From Devosia sp. (GTDB lineage Bacteria > Pseudomonadota > Alphaproteobacteria > Rhizobiales > Devosiaceae), in assembly GCF_030689745.1 (NCBI RefSeq), contig NZ_JAUYGL010000141.1, forward strand, positions 1 to 41,522: DNA of 41,522 nucleotides. Direction: 5' to 3'. A program made the position numbers and the translations under genes. Under the pieces are notes generated by a model. The model searched no databases. It was not told the origin of the DNA and saw only the letters and a program-made list of their open reading frames with translations. Each line of letters starts with the position of its first letter. Position 1 is the stretch's first letter. Shown here piece after piece: positions 16,645 through 26,119 of the stretch.

Positions 16645-18285
16645 GTGGTATTTTCGTCGTTTCGGATTCGCCAAGTGAAGACCCGATACTCCCATATCCT
16701 GATGTTGGCGGGCGCCGTATTGGCGTTCGTGCCCATTCTGGCTGTGGACTATCTATTGGACGCTTACGTTCAGGTGCGGGAAAAAGACGCATCTCAGCAA
16801 TACGTTAGAACGATTACTTCGCAGATCGCCATAGCTTCCGATGATGCTATCGCTGCGCTGCGGCGAATTCTGGCTGAAAGTCCCTCGCTATGTACGCCAA
16901 CCTTCGTCGCCAATGTGCAGGTGGCGATCGAAACCAGTCTCAATATCAAGCAGGTTCTGGTCGAGAACGCTGACGGCGTGCAGTATTGCGATGCGTTTGG
17001 ACGCACAGTTAGCTATTCGCCGCTATCCAGGGCGTTGCCGGTTCCCGGTCGCACTGAAACCATCACCATGGTGCAGCTGGGTGATATGGATATGCCGGCG
17101 CTCAAGATCACCCAGGGCTTTGGTGATTTGCGCCGGGTCTCGGCCTTCCTCCCCCTGCTGGGACAGACCAAGGAGACGCTGGCCGAGGGCATCAATGCCG
17201 GTGGCATGATGCGGGTGTCACTGACCGATGGCAGCGCGATAATGACGATTGGCGACGCGTCGGGTTTTGACCGACGCGGCACATCGACCGACTTCGTTTA
17301 TGCCCAGGGCTTTGCTGGTGAACTGCCGCTCAAGGTCGAATATGCCATGCCGTTCGCCATGGCGCGCGCCGGTTATGCCGATTTGGACGTCAGCTTTACC
17401 GTTTTGGCATGCCTGATGAGTGCGGCCTTTCTGATCATGGCACTCCAGTATGTGCGAACTTCGCGGGTGCCGGCGTTCGACCTCGAGCGTGGTATCGCCC
17501 GTGGCGAGATCAAGCCGTATTACCAGCCGGTAATTAATTTGCGCACCGGCGAGTTGGTCGGCTGCGAAGTACTATGCCGGTGGGAAAAGAAGAACGGTGA
17601 GATCGTGTTTCCGGGGGCCTTCATCGACTATGCCGAGATCACCGGTTTGGCCATTCCGATGACCCTGTCGCTGATGCAGCAGGTTAAGTACGATCTGGCC
17701 GATCTGTGCATGCTGATGCCGGATATGAAGGTCGCCATCAATCTGTTTGAGGGGCACTTTCGCGACGACAGCATTGTCGAAGATGTACAGGCGATTTTCG
17801 GCGACACGTCGGTCAATTACCGACAACTGGTATTTGAAATCACCGAGCGGCATCCGCTAGCCAATTCGATGGTGGCCAATAGCGTGATTGCGGGATTGCA
17901 CGCACTGGGCTGTCGCCTGGCCATGGACGACATGGGCACCGGGCATTCGAACCTGGCCTATCTGGGGACGTTGGGTATCGACATCATCAAGATCGACCGG
18001 ATCTTTGTCGATATGATCAAGCCCGGAACGACGCAGGTGCCGGTGCTCGATGGATTGATCGCCATGGCCAAGGATCTGGATTGCGAAATCGTCGCCGAGG
18101 GCGTGGAGACCGAGGCCCAGGCCTTGTATCTGCGCGCGCGTGGCGTGCTGCAGGCCCAGGGGTTCATCTTTGCGCCAGCCCTCAAGAACAGCGCCTTCAA
18201 AGAGCTTGCCCTGGCGCTGCACGCCAATAAGCCCGGTCCGGTGCGCATCCAATTGGCTGATGCCATTGTCGCCAGCGCGGCGTAG
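16645..18285 (+). CDS. Membrane-bound cyclic-di-GMP phosphodiesterase, CSS-like sensor plus EAL
   Basis: This is a 546-residue protein predicted to degrade c-di-GMP. A first membrane helix lies at about residues 17-35, a periplasmic region at about 36-255 and a second helix at about 250-270, followed by the cytoplasmic EAL domain (about 280-530). The periplasmic part has two cysteines, C83 and C115, spaced as in the CSS-motif domain of E. coli PdeC-type enzymes, where a disulfide controls activity; the exact CSS triplet is not conserved, so this is tentative. The EAL domain keeps E308 (as EVL), E398 in FEITER, D428 and D429 in DDMGTGHSNL, K449 in IKIDRIF, E485 in VAEGVE and QGFIF, so it should be active. 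There is no GGDEF domain. The start may be GTG at 16645 or GTG at 16675. A CtrA-type site lies just upstream. Confidence 0.9.
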   Translation: MVFSSFRIRQVKTRYSHILMLAGAVLAFVPILAVDYLLDAYVQVREKDASQQYVRTITSQIAIASDDAIAALRRILAESPSLCTPTFVANVQVAIETSLNIKQVLVENADGVQYCDAFGRTVSYSPLSRALPVPGRTETITMVQLGDMDMPALKITQGFGDLRRVSAFLPLLGQTKETLAEGINAGGMMRVSLTDGSAIMTIGDASGFDRRGTSTDFVYAQGFAGELPLKVEYAMPFAMARAGYADLDVSFTVLACLMSAAFLIMALQYVRTSRVPAFDLERGIARGEIKPYYQPVINLRTGELVGCEVLCRWEKKNGEIVFPGAFIDYAEITGLAIPMTLSLMQQVKYDLADLCMLMPDMKVAINLFEGHFRDDSIVEDVQAIFGDTSVNYRQLVFEITERHPLANSMVANSVIAGLHALGCRLAMDDMGTGHSNLAYLGTLGIDIIKIDRIFVDMIKPGTTQVPVLDGLIAMAKDLDCEIVAEGVETEAQALYLRARGVLQAQGFIFAPALKNSAFKELALALHANKPGPVRIQLADAIVASAA

Positions 18286-18413
18286 CGCTTTGCCAATAGA
18301 TGCTGCCGCTTGTGGACTTATTCCCTTTTCATCGCGGACAATTAGTGGCACCAACGCGGTCACATATCGGTTGCATTGGCTTGTTCTGAGCGAATGCGGA
18401 AAAGGAGCTCGAG

Positions 18414-20705
18414 GTGTCTGTGTCTACTGACGTCGATGAACAGCGGAAGGCCCTGCGCGACGCTGCGCTGCATTTCCATGAGTTTCCCAAGCCCGGCAAA
18501 CTCGAGATTCAGGCGACCAAGCCGTTGGGTAATCAGCGCGATCTGGCGCTGGCCTATTCCCCTGGCGTTGCGGCGCCATGCGAGGAGATTGCGGCCGATC
18601 CCGATACGGTGGCGAGATACACCTCGCGCCAGAATCTGGTGGGAGTGATCTCCAATGGCACCGCTGTCCTCGGCCTGGGCAATATCGGGGCGCTGGCGTC
18701 AAAGCCGGTCATGGAAGGCAAGGCGGTTCTGTTCAAGAAGTTCGCCGGCATTGACGTGTTCGATCTGGAAATTGACGAGCTCGATCCCAAAAAATTCATC
18801 GAAGCCGTGGCACCGTTATGGCCGACATTTGGCGGCATCAATCTGGAAGACATCCGCGCCCCTGATTGCTTTGAGATCGAGGAGACGTTGCGCGAACGGA
18901 TGCCGATCCCGGTATTTCACGATGACCAGCATGGTACGGCGATCATTGTCGGCGCCGCAGTGCTCAATGGCCTTGAGCTCAAGGGCAAGAAGATCGACGA
19001 GGTCAAGATTTGCGCCTCCGGGGCAGGGGCTGCGGCCATCGCCTGCCTGAATGTGCTGCTGGCACTGGGCGCCAAACACGAGAATATCTGGGTGGCCGAC
19101 AAGGACGGCCTGGTTACCCACAAGCGCAATGACATCAATGACAAATGGCGCGGCCAGTTTCGCCGTACCAGCGAGGCCACCAGCCTGGCGGAAGTGATCG
19201 AGGGCGCCGATGTCTTTCTGGGCCTGTCAGCGGCCGGCGCTCTGACGCCGGAAATGCTTTCCAAGATGGCGCCCAAGCCCCTGATTCTGGCGCTGGCGAA
19301 CCCCTATCCCGAGATCCTGCCCGATCTGGCTAAGGCGACGCGGCCAGACGCCATGGTGTGTACGGGGCGCTCCGATTTTCCCAATCAGGTCAATAATGTC
19401 CTGTGTTTCCCGTTCATTTTCCGCGGGGCACTTGATGTCGCGGCGACGACGATCAACGAGGAGATGAAACTGGCAGCGGTGCGGGCGATTGCCAAGCTGG
19501 CACACGAACCGGGGTTGGAGGTGTCGCCGTCGGGCGCACCAGCGGTGTTTGGTCCAGACCACATCATTCCCAATCCGTTTGACCAGCGGCTGATCCTGCG
19601 TATCGCACCTGCCGTGGCGCGGGCCGCCATGGAGTCCGGGGTCGCCAAGAGCCCCATCACGGACTGGCCGGCCTATCTGGATGGCCTGAACCGCTTCGTG
19701 TTCCGCTCGGGACTGGTGATGAAGCCCATCATCGACCGTTCGCAGGGACAGAACAAGCGGATCGCCTTTGCCGACGGCGAGGACGAACGGGTGCTGCGCG
19801 CCACCCAGGTGCTGATCGAAGAACGCATTGCCCGGGCGATCCTGATTGGACGCCCCTCGGTGATCGAGGCGCGAATCGAGCGCTTCGGCCTGAGCCTGAA
19901 GCCGGGCCGGGATTTCGAGGTGATCAACCCCGAGGACGATCCGCGCTATCGTGACTATGTCAATTTGTTCCATTCACTGGTGGGGCGTGATGGCGTCACG
20001 CCCGATACGGCGCGGCAGGTGGTGCGGACCAACCCGACGGTAATCGGGGCGCTTGCGGTGCGGCGGGGTGAGGCCGATGCCCTGATCTGCGGCTTGCAGG
20101 GGCGCTTCATCCGCCATGTGCGCGATATCCGTTCGGTCATCGGGTTGCAGGAGGGCGTTGCCGATGTTTCGGCGCTGTCACTGCTGCTGATGCCGCGTGG
20201 CGCATTCTTCCTGGCCGACACCTATGTCAATATCGATCCGTCGCCCGACGAAATCGTGGGCATCGCGCTGCAGGCGCGCAATCACCTCAAGCGTTTCAAC
20301 ATTGAGGCCAAGGTGGCGCTGCTGAGCTACTCCAACTTCGGCTCGCGCGATGGCGAGAGCGCCTACAAGATGCGCGAAGTGTACGACAAGCTCAAAGTGA
20401 TCGCGCCCGAGATGATCGTTGAAGGCGAAATGCAGGGCGATCTGGCGCTGAGCCAGGAGTTGCGCGAGCGCTATGTGCCTGACTCCGTGCTGCACGGGGA
20501 AGCCAATCTGCTGCTGTTCCCCAATCTGGATGCCGCCAATCTGTCGATGACCCTGCTCAAGGAGATGACCAATGCTCTCTCGGTTGGGCCGATCCTGATG
20601 GGGCCAAAATCGCCGGCCCACATTCTGGCGCCGTCGACCACCAGCCGCGGCATTGTCAATATGGCGGCTATTGCCGCCACCGAAGCGACGGGGGCCGACA
20701 CGTGA
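18414..20705 (+). CDS. maeB: NADP-dependent malic enzyme with C-terminal phosphotransacetylase-like domain
   Basis: The enzyme decarboxylates malate to pyruvate with reduction of NADP (or NAD), feeding the pyruvate dehydrogenase genes downstream. It is 763 residues. The malic enzyme half (about 1-430) has [13 protein letters not shown] with the catalytic Tyr, [20 protein letters not shown], metal-site residues in [12 protein letters not shown] and HDDQHGTAI, and the nucleotide fold [13 protein letters not shown]. The second half (about 440-760) is a PTA/PTB-like domain that in this family is not an active transacetylase but binds acetyl-CoA as a regulator. The GTG start at 18414 follows AAGGAG with a 7-base spacer. 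The stop overlaps the next gene as GTGA. Confidence 0.95.
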   Translation: MSVSTDVDEQRKALRDAALHFHEFPKPGKLEIQATKPLGNQRDLALAYSPGVAAPCEEIAADPDTVARYTSRQNLVGVISNGTAVLGLGNIGALASKPVMEGKAVLFKKFAGIDVFDLEIDELDPKKFIEAVAPLWPTFGGINLEDIRAPDCFEIEETLRERMPIPVFHDDQHGTAIIVGAAVLNGLELKGKKIDEVKICASGAGAAAIACLNVLLALGAKHENIWVADKDGLVTHKRNDINDKWRGQFRRTSEATSLAEVIEGADVFLGLSAAGALTPEMLSKMAPKPLILALANPYPEILPDLAKATRPDAMVCTGRSDFPNQVNNVLCFPFIFRGALDVAATTINEEMKLAAVRAIAKLAHEPGLEVSPSGAPAVFGPDHIIPNPFDQRLILRIAPAVARAAMESGVAKSPITDWPAYLDGLNRFVFRSGLVMKPIIDRSQGQNKRIAFADGEDERVLRATQVLIEERIARAILIGRPSVIEARIERFGLSLKPGRDFEVINPEDDPRYRDYVNLFHSLVGRDGVTPDTARQVVRTNPTVIGALAVRRGEADALICGLQGRFIRHVRDIRSVIGLQEGVADVSALSLLLMPRGAFFLADTYVNIDPSPDEIVGIALQARNHLKRFNIEAKVALLSYSNFGSRDGESAYKMREVYDKLKVIAPEMIVEGEMQGDLALSQELRERYVPDSVLHGEANLLLFPNLDAANLSMTLLKEMTNALSVGPILMGPKSPAHILAPSTTSRGIVNMAAIAATEATGADT

Positions 20706-20992
20706 TCCGGCATACGGTGGTATTCACGCTCAAGCACCCGGCCAGATCGGCAGAGGAGGGGGCGTTTCTGCGCGATGCCAAAGTGCTGGCCGGTATTCCG
20801 GGCGTCGAGGATTTTGAACAGCTTCGGCAGGTCAGCCCAAAAACCGATTTCGCCTTTGGTTTTGCCATGCGCTTTGCCGACGCAGCTGCCTATGCCAGCT
20901 ACAATGAGCATCCTGACCATGTGGCCTTCGTGCGCGATCGCTGGCAGCCGGAAGTCGAACGCTTCATGGAGATCGACTACCAGCCGCTATAG
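20702..20992 (+). CDS. Dabb (stress-response A/B barrel) domain protein
   Basis: This is a 96-residue single-domain protein of the Dabb family (PF07876), a ferredoxin-like dimeric alpha-beta barrel. Signatures are the start [12 protein letters not shown], a central GIPGVEDFEQLRQVSPKTDFAFGFAMRF and YNEHPDHVAFVRDRWQPEVERF. Related small barrels include plant stress proteins and enzymes acting on hydrophobic or aromatic compounds, but the role here is not known. The GTG start overlaps the maeB stop (GTGA), so its translation is tied to malic enzyme. There is no signal peptide or membrane helix. Confidence 0.88.
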   Translation: MIRHTVVFTLKHPARSAEEGAFLRDAKVLAGIPGVEDFEQLRQVSPKTDFAFGFAMRFADAAAYASYNEHPDHVAFVRDRWQPEVERFMEIDYQPL

Positions 20993-21217
20993 GGGCCGCA
21001 GACATGGGGCCTTGCCCGAGCTTGTGCGGCCAACCGGGGCCGCGCCAGCACGGTCCGGTGGGCGTCGGCCCTGCTGGCTCAGCGGGAGCGGACAATCGAA
21101 TTCGTGCCCGCCTGGCGGGCCGACAGATGGCTGGCGCCCTGCATCCAGGCTGGGGATTGCAACGCGGCGTTAAGTCCTTGTGAGGCATAGTGACGGCGTT
21201 CAGCTCTGGTTCGCCCT
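20993..21217 (+). other. Intergenic region before ftsB
   Basis: This is GC-rich sequence with no convincing gene. It contains short GC dyads, for example around CCCGCCTGGCGGGC at 21108-21121. Reading frames here look like chance. In many Rhizobiales eno lies directly upstream of ftsB; it is not here. Confidence 0.4.
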
Positions 21218-21619
21218 ATGCCCACAACCCGCCTCAAACGCCCTGCCATCTGGCGCCCCCTGGCGCTCACTGTTGCCCTGCTTGGTTTTCAGGGCTATCT
21301 GGGATTCTCGGCTATTGGCGGTCAGTTCGGCATCGAGAACCGGACTGAAATCCTGCTCGATATCGATCAACTCAGGGCCCAATCGTCAGCGTTGCAGGCA
21401 GAGATCGATGACTATCGGCATCGGGCCACACTGATGGACCCGCGTCGGCTCGACCCCGATATCGTTACTGAGCGGGCCCGGGCGCTGCTCAATATGGCCA
21501 ATGCGGACGACATCATCATCATGGTCGACCGGAACACTGGTGAACCTATATCCGGTAAATTCCAAAACTTAACCACGGATGAGTTAAGCGCAATTATCGA
21601 AGCAGATACAACACTTTAA
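21218..21619 (+). CDS. ftsB: Septum formation initiator FtsB/DivIC family protein
   Basis: This is a 133-residue bitopic membrane protein of the FtsB/DivIC family, part of the FtsQ-FtsL-FtsB link in the divisome. A short basic cytoplasmic tail (TTRLKRPAIWRP) precedes a single membrane helix at about residues 13-31. A coiled-coil follows (ILLDIDQLRAQSSALQAEIDDYRHR, about 45-70) and then the family motif DPDIVTERARALLNMANADDIII. The C-terminus is longer than in E. coli FtsB, as usual in alphaproteobacteria. Its position directly before pdhA is common in Rhizobiales and supports the call. Confidence 0.9.
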   Translation: MPTTRLKRPAIWRPLALTVALLGFQGYLGFSAIGGQFGIENRTEILLDIDQLRAQSSALQAEIDDYRHRATLMDPRRLDPDIVTERARALLNMANADDIIIMVDRNTGEPISGKFQNLTTDELSAIIEADTTL

Positions 21620-21734
21620 TAGGCGTGGTTTGCGCTGATTGAGCGTTGCGTTGTGTGGTTTGCTTGCGTTATGGTGCGCATCTGTGGCCAAACTGGCCGA
21701 AGCGACAAATTCATTCCGATGCGGAGCGTTCTCA

Positions 21735-22754
21735 ATGGCGCGTAAGGCTGTGGCTTCCAAAGCCAAGACGCAAACCAATGTTCCTCAACTCACGCCAGAG
21801 CAGGAGCTCGAAGCCTATCGCGAGATGCTGCTGATCCGGCGGTTCGAGGAAAAGGCCGGCCAGATGTACGGCATGGGCCTGATCGGGGGGTTCTGTCACC
21901 TCTATATTGGCCAGGAAGCTGTCGTCACTGGCGTGACCATGGCCTCCGAGAAGGGCAAGGACGCGCAGATCACCGGCTATCGTGACCATGGTCACATGCT
22001 GGTCATGGGGCTCGACCCCAAGGGCGTGATGGCCGAACTGACCGGCCGCCAGGGCGGGCTGTCGGGCGGCAAGGGCGGCTCAATGCACATGTTCTCCAAT
22101 GAGCACCGTTTCTATGGCGGCAACGGCATTGTGGGCGCGCAGGTGTCGCTGGGCAACGGGTTGGCTTTTGCCGCCAAGTATCGCGGCGACGGCACGGTCG
22201 CGCTGGCCTATTTCGGCGACGGCGCAGCCAATCAGGGCCAGGTCTATGAGAGTTTCAACATGGCCAAGTTGTGGAAGCTGCCGGTCGTGTTCATCATCGA
22301 AAACAACAAATACGCCATGGGCACCTCGACCGAGCGTTCCTCGGCGACGACGGATTTCTCCAAGCGGGGCGCGTCGTTCGATATTCCGGGCGAGCAGGTC
22401 GACGGCATGGATGTGCGCATGGTGTATGATGCCGCCCAGCGCGCCATTGAATATGCGCGCTCCGGCAAGGGGCCATACATTCTTGAAATGCTAACATATC
22501 GCTATCGTGGTCACTCCATGTCCGATCCGGCCAAGTATCGCAGCAAGGACGAAGTCACCAAATATCGCCAGGAGCGCGATCCCATTGAGCAGGTGAAGGC
22601 GCGCCTGCTGGAGTCGGGGGCCGAGACTGAAGAATCGCTCAAGGTTATCGAGAGTGAAATTCGGGCGATTGTGACCCAGGCCGCTGAATTTGCCACCAAT
22701 GATGCCGAGCCAGATCCCGCAGAACTGTGGACTGACATCACCATCAGCGCCTGA
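21735..22754 (+). CDS. pdhA: Pyruvate dehydrogenase E1 component, alpha subunit
   Basis: With PdhB this forms the alpha2beta2 thiamine-diphosphate E1 enzyme that decarboxylates pyruvate and acetylates the lipoyl groups. It is 339 residues from ATG 21735. The TPP motif starts GDGAANQGQVYESFNMA and ends with IENN, about 31 residues later. GGSMHMF, HGHMLVMG and YRYRGHSMSDPAKYRS (the phosphorylation-loop region of eukaryotic homologues) are present. A Lys-rich stretch (ARKAVASKAKTQT) starts the protein. The longer open frame from 21639 is not conserved. It leads the pdhA-orf-pdhB-pdhC-orf-lpdA series. Confidence 0.97.
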   Translation: MARKAVASKAKTQTNVPQLTPEQELEAYREMLLIRRFEEKAGQMYGMGLIGGFCHLYIGQEAVVTGVTMASEKGKDAQITGYRDHGHMLVMGLDPKGVMAELTGRQGGLSGGKGGSMHMFSNEHRFYGGNGIVGAQVSLGNGLAFAAKYRGDGTVALAYFGDGAANQGQVYESFNMAKLWKLPVVFIIENNKYAMGTSTERSSATTDFSKRGASFDIPGEQVDGMDVRMVYDAAQRAIEYARSGKGPYILEMLTYRYRGHSMSDPAKYRSKDEVTKYRQERDPIEQVKARLLESGAETEESLKVIESEIRAIVTQAAEFATNDAEPDPAELWTDITISA

Positions 22755-22765
22755 GGGGCTCATCG

Positions 22766-23161
22766 ATGAGCGTGCTGCTTGGAGTGATCGCCGTTTTTGC
22801 CCTTCTGTCGCTGGTTGTGGCGGCCCTGCAGGCCATCAGGATCGTGCGACAGGCGCCGGCGAGCGAAGATCTGGGATCGTTCATGGTGCTGGGCTGGTGG
22901 AAGTTCGCCACGCTGGAAGCCAAGGCCGGTCCGGCCGCAGTGGCCCAGATCGCGATCTACAAGCGGGCGACCATCGCCTTTCTGATTTTCATCGTGCTGG
23001 GTGTGTTGCTCAGCGGATGGGCGGTCAACCAGGGTTCGGGGGCACAGGCCACCGCCGCGCCCCGGTTGATCAACGATCCGCGGGTTCTTCCCGCCGAATT
23101 TGCCTTTAATACTGACCTTCGCCGTGTGGCCATGCCCGGCGTCCCTCTTTCGGAGAGCTGA
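22766..23161 (+). CDS. Small membrane protein of unknown function inside the pdh operon
   Basis: This is a 131-residue protein with two predicted membrane helices, at about residues 2-25 and 69-90. A polar loop of about 40 residues between them includes [19 protein letters not shown]. The C-terminal tail of about 40 residues ([20 protein letters not shown]) would then lie on the same side as the N-terminus. I do not recognise a family. It starts 11 bases after pdhA and its stop lies one base before the pdhB start, so the three genes must be co-transcribed. Codon use and GC content match its neighbours, which argues against recent transfer. It is a real gene by context; its function is unknown. 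Confidence 0.85.
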   Translation: MSVLLGVIAVFALLSLVVAALQAIRIVRQAPASEDLGSFMVLGWWKFATLEAKAGPAAVAQIAIYKRATIAFLIFIVLGVLLSGWAVNQGSGAQATAAPRLINDPRVLPAEFAFNTDLRRVAMPGVPLSES

Positions 23162-23162
23162 T

Positions 23163-24554
23163 ATGCCTCAAATCCTGATGCCCGCGCTGTCGCCCACGAT
23201 GGAAGAGGGGACGTTGTCGAAGTGGCTGGTCAAGGTCGGTGACACCGTGTCGCCCGGCGATGTGCTGGCCGAGATCGAAACCGACAAGGCCACGATGGAA
23301 GTCGAAGCTGTCGATAGCGGTGTCGTCAAGGAATTGATGATCGAAGAAGGCACGGAGGGCGTGAAGGTCAACACCCCGATCGCTCTGGTGCTGGGCGAGG
23401 GCGAGCAAGCCGGCGAGGCGGCGCCCAAGGTCGCCGAGCAGGCCGCAACAAGCGAACCAGCGGCCGAGACCGCTGCGGCCACCGTGCCGGCTGAGGCCAA
23501 GGCACCGCAAGCGGCCGACGCACCTAAGTTTGTGGCGCAGGACGACCCTGATCTGCCCGAGGGCGTGGAAATGGTCGAAATGACTGTGCGCCAGGCGCTG
23601 AACGAGGCGATGGCCGAAGAATTGCGCCGCGACAAGGATGTATTCGTGATCGGTGAGGAGGTCGCCGAATATCAGGGCGCCTACAAGATCACCCAGAACC
23701 TGCTGCAGGAATTTGGTCCCGAGCGCATCGTTGATACCCCGATCACCGAGCATGGCTTTGCCGGTCTGGCGGTTGGCGCGGCCTTTGCCGGGCTGAAGCC
23801 GATCGTGGAATTCATGACCTGGAATTTTGCCATGCAGGCGATCGACCAGATCATCAACTCGGCGGCCAAACAGCTCTATATGTCGGGCGGCCAGGTGACG
23901 GCGCCCATGGTGTTCCGCGGTCCCAATGGGGTCGCCTCGCGCGTTGGTGCGCAGCACAGTCAGGATTACTCGGCCTGGTACAGCCATGTTCCGGGCCTGA
24001 CGGTGATTGCGCCCTATAGCGCGGCCGACGCCAAGGGCCTGCTGAAAGCCGCCATTCGCTCGCCCAACCCGGTGATCTTCCTCGAAAACGAAATCCTGTA
24101 TGGCTCGACCGGCCTCGTTCCCAAGATGGACGATTTCCTGCTGCCCATCGGCAAGGCCCGCATCGCCCGCAAGGGCGCCGATGTCACCATTGTCTCGTTC
24201 TCGATGGGTATGCGCTACGCCAGCCAGGCGACCGAGAAGCTGGTCGCGGCTGGGGTCGATGTCGAATTGATCGATCTGCGCACGCTGCGGCCGCTCGACA
24301 GTGATACGGTCATCGAGTCGGTGAAAAAGACCGGTCGCATGGTCACCGTGGAAGAAGGCTGGCCACAGGGCGGCATTGGCGCTGAATTGTCAGCCCGCGT
24401 CATGGAGGCGGCCTTCGACTATCTCGATGCGCCAGTCATGCGCGTGACCGGCAAGGATGTGCCGATGCCCTATGCCGCCAACCTTGAAAAGCTGGCACTA
24501 CCGCATGTCGATGACGTCATCGCGGCGGTCAATGCCGTCACCTACCGTTCGTAA
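23163..24554 (+). CDS. pdhB: Pyruvate dehydrogenase E1 component, beta subunit with N-terminal lipoyl domain
   Basis: This is the E1-beta subunit of pyruvate dehydrogenase, 463 residues. An N-terminal lipoyl domain (about residues 1-78, modified lysine K42 in [13 protein letters not shown]) is joined by an Ala/Pro/Glu-rich linker (about 80-135) to the transketolase-like E1-beta domain (about 140-460). A lipoyl domain on E1-beta is a known feature of alphaproteobacterial enzymes. The E1 part includes the signatures [38 protein letters not shown] and [16 protein letters not shown]. The start is ATG 23163 with GGAGA upstream; the open frame extends to 23100 but overlaps the preceding gene. Confidence 0.97.
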   Translation: MPQILMPALSPTMEEGTLSKWLVKVGDTVSPGDVLAEIETDKATMEVEAVDSGVVKELMIEEGTEGVKVNTPIALVLGEGEQAGEAAPKVAEQAATSEPAAETAAATVPAEAKAPQAADAPKFVAQDDPDLPEGVEMVEMTVRQALNEAMAEELRRDKDVFVIGEEVAEYQGAYKITQNLLQEFGPERIVDTPITEHGFAGLAVGAAFAGLKPIVEFMTWNFAMQAIDQIINSAAKQLYMSGGQVTAPMVFRGPNGVASRVGAQHSQDYSAWYSHVPGLTVIAPYSAADAKGLLKAAIRSPNPVIFLENEILYGSTGLVPKMDDFLLPIGKARIARKGADVTIVSFSMGMRYASQATEKLVAAGVDVELIDLRTLRPLDSDTVIESVKKTGRMVTVEEGWPQGGIGAELSARVMEAAFDYLDAPVMRVTGKDVPMPYAANLEKLALPHVDDVIAAVNAVTYRS

Positions 24555-24565
24555 GGAGATCCGGG

Positions 24566-25954
24566 ATGCCAATCGATATCACCATGCCGGCGCTCTCTCC
24601 GACGATGGAAGAGGGCAAGCTTGCCAAGTGGCACGTCAAGGAGGGCGACACCGTCTCCTCCGGTGACGTGATCGCCGAGATTGAAACCGACAAGGCCACA
24701 ATGGAAGTCGAGGCGGTCGATGAGGGCAAGATCGGCAAGATCCTGGTCGCTGAAGGCACCGATAATGTGAAGGTCAATGCCGTGATTGCGGTGTTGCTGC
24801 AGGAAGGTGAGAGCGCCGATGATATGACTGCGGCGCCCAAGGCGGAAGCGCCAAAGGCCGAAGCGCCGAAAGACGATGCAGCCAAGGCAGCGCCACCCGC
24901 CAAGACTGCCGAGACTCCCGAGCCAGCCAAGGCCGAGGCCACCAAGACCGAGGCAGCGCCAGCGCCGTCACCAAGTGCGAAGGCAGCGTCGGCCCAGACA
25001 AAATCGGCCGGCGACAAGGTGTTTGCGTCCCCATTGGCGCGGCGCCTCGCCAAGGAAGCAGGCATTGATGTTGCCGCCATCTCAGGCACCGGTCCCAAGG
25101 GCCGCGTGGTGAAGTCGGATGTGGAAGCGGCCAAGTCCGGCGCGACCCCACTCAAGGCCGCGTCGCCTTCTGCCGTCGGAGCACCCGCTGCTGCAGGCGT
25201 GGCCGCGACGGGCATGAAGAAGGCGCAGGTCCTGGCGATGTACGAAGAAGGCAGCTACGAGGCGGTGCCCAATGATGGCATGCGCAAGGTGGTGGCCGCG
25301 CGCCTGACCGAATCCAAGCAGACCGTGCCGCATTTCTACCTGAATCTGGATTGCCGCATCGACGCCCTGCTGGCGGCGCGCGAACAGATCAATGCCCAGG
25401 CGCCCAAGAGCAAGGAGGGCAAGCCCGCCTACAAGCTCTCGGTCAATGACTTCGTGATGAAGGCCTGGGCTGTTGCCCTGCAGCGCGTGCCGCTGGCCAA
25501 TGCCACCTGGGCAGGCGACAGCATTCTCTATCACAAGCGCAGCGACGTGGCGGTTGCCGTGGCGGTGCCCGGCGGGTTGTTCACCCCGGTGGTCAAGAGC
25601 TGCGACACGCTGAGCCTGCGCGAGATTTCCGAGACGGTGAAGGACCTGGCGACGCGCGCCAAGTCCAAGAAGCTGGCACCGCATGAATATCAGGGCGGCG
25701 CCTCCTCGGTCTCCAACCTTGGCATGTTCGGCATCACCAGCTTTGCGGCAGTGATCAACCCGCCGCATGGCACCATATTGGCGGTCGGCGTGGGCGAGGA
25801 GCGGGTCTATCCCGACAAGGGCGAGATCAAGATCGGCAGTTTCATGACGGTGACGCTGAGCTGCGATCACCGCGCAGTTGACGGTGCTCTGGGCGCAGAA
25901 GTGCTCGGCGTGTTCAAGGGGTTGATTGAAAACCCCGTGATGATGCTGGCCTAG
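24566..25954 (+). CDS. pdhC: Dihydrolipoamide acetyltransferase (E2 of pyruvate dehydrogenase)
   Basis: This is the E2 core of the pyruvate dehydrogenase complex: it takes acetyl groups from E1 on a swinging lipoyl arm and transfers them to CoA. The 462 residues divide into a lipoyl domain (about 1-78, K43 in [13 protein letters not shown]), a long Ala/Lys/Pro linker (about 85-150), a peripheral-subunit-binding domain (about 150-188, [15 protein letters not shown]), and a catalytic domain (about 225-462). The active-site motif HRAVDG gives H435 and D439. The ATG at 24566 follows AAGGAG with a 7-base spacer. The lipoyl domain is close to the one in PdhB, also at the DNA level. Confidence 0.97.
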   Translation: MPIDITMPALSPTMEEGKLAKWHVKEGDTVSSGDVIAEIETDKATMEVEAVDEGKIGKILVAEGTDNVKVNAVIAVLLQEGESADDMTAAPKAEAPKAEAPKDDAAKAAPPAKTAETPEPAKAEATKTEAAPAPSPSAKAASAQTKSAGDKVFASPLARRLAKEAGIDVAAISGTGPKGRVVKSDVEAAKSGATPLKAASPSAVGAPAAAGVAATGMKKAQVLAMYEEGSYEAVPNDGMRKVVAARLTESKQTVPHFYLNLDCRIDALLAAREQINAQAPKSKEGKPAYKLSVNDFVMKAWAVALQRVPLANATWAGDSILYHKRSDVAVAVAVPGGLFTPVVKSCDTLSLREISETVKDLATRAKSKKLAPHEYQGGASSVSNLGMFGITSFAAVINPPHGTILAVGVGEERVYPDKGEIKIGSFMTVTLSCDHRAVDGALGAEVLGVFKGLIENPVMMLA

Positions 25955-25979
25955 GATGGTTGCGATGATTTCGCCCGTT

Positions 25980-26079
25980 CACCCACAGAGTCATTCCCGC
26001 GCGGGCGGGAACGTCCCTTTGGCGATGCAGTGGCAGGACAACGAGGCTTTCCGTCTACGCGGGAATGACCCGGTGGGTG
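25980..26079. repeat. Imperfect long inverted repeat (REP/MITE-like)
   Basis: Arms at 25980-26001 and 26058-26079 match over 22 bases with two mismatches; the inner 11 bases (TCATTCCCGCG and its complement) are perfect. The spacer is 56 bases and holds a further GC-rich dyad. The ATTCCCGC...GCGGGAAT form is seen in dispersed intergenic palindromes of many proteobacteria. It lies between pdhC and the SGNH gene and could fold into a stable RNA stem that separates pdhC from downstream genes. Confidence 0.65.
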
Positions 26080-26119
26080 GTTGGTTTATCCGTTATCTCG
26101 CCACCAAAGGGGAGGGCGC

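Noticed and set aside
21079..21270. Small minus-strand frame in the gap before ftsB
   Set aside because: It runs into the ftsB start region, has basic chance-like composition and no supporting signal.
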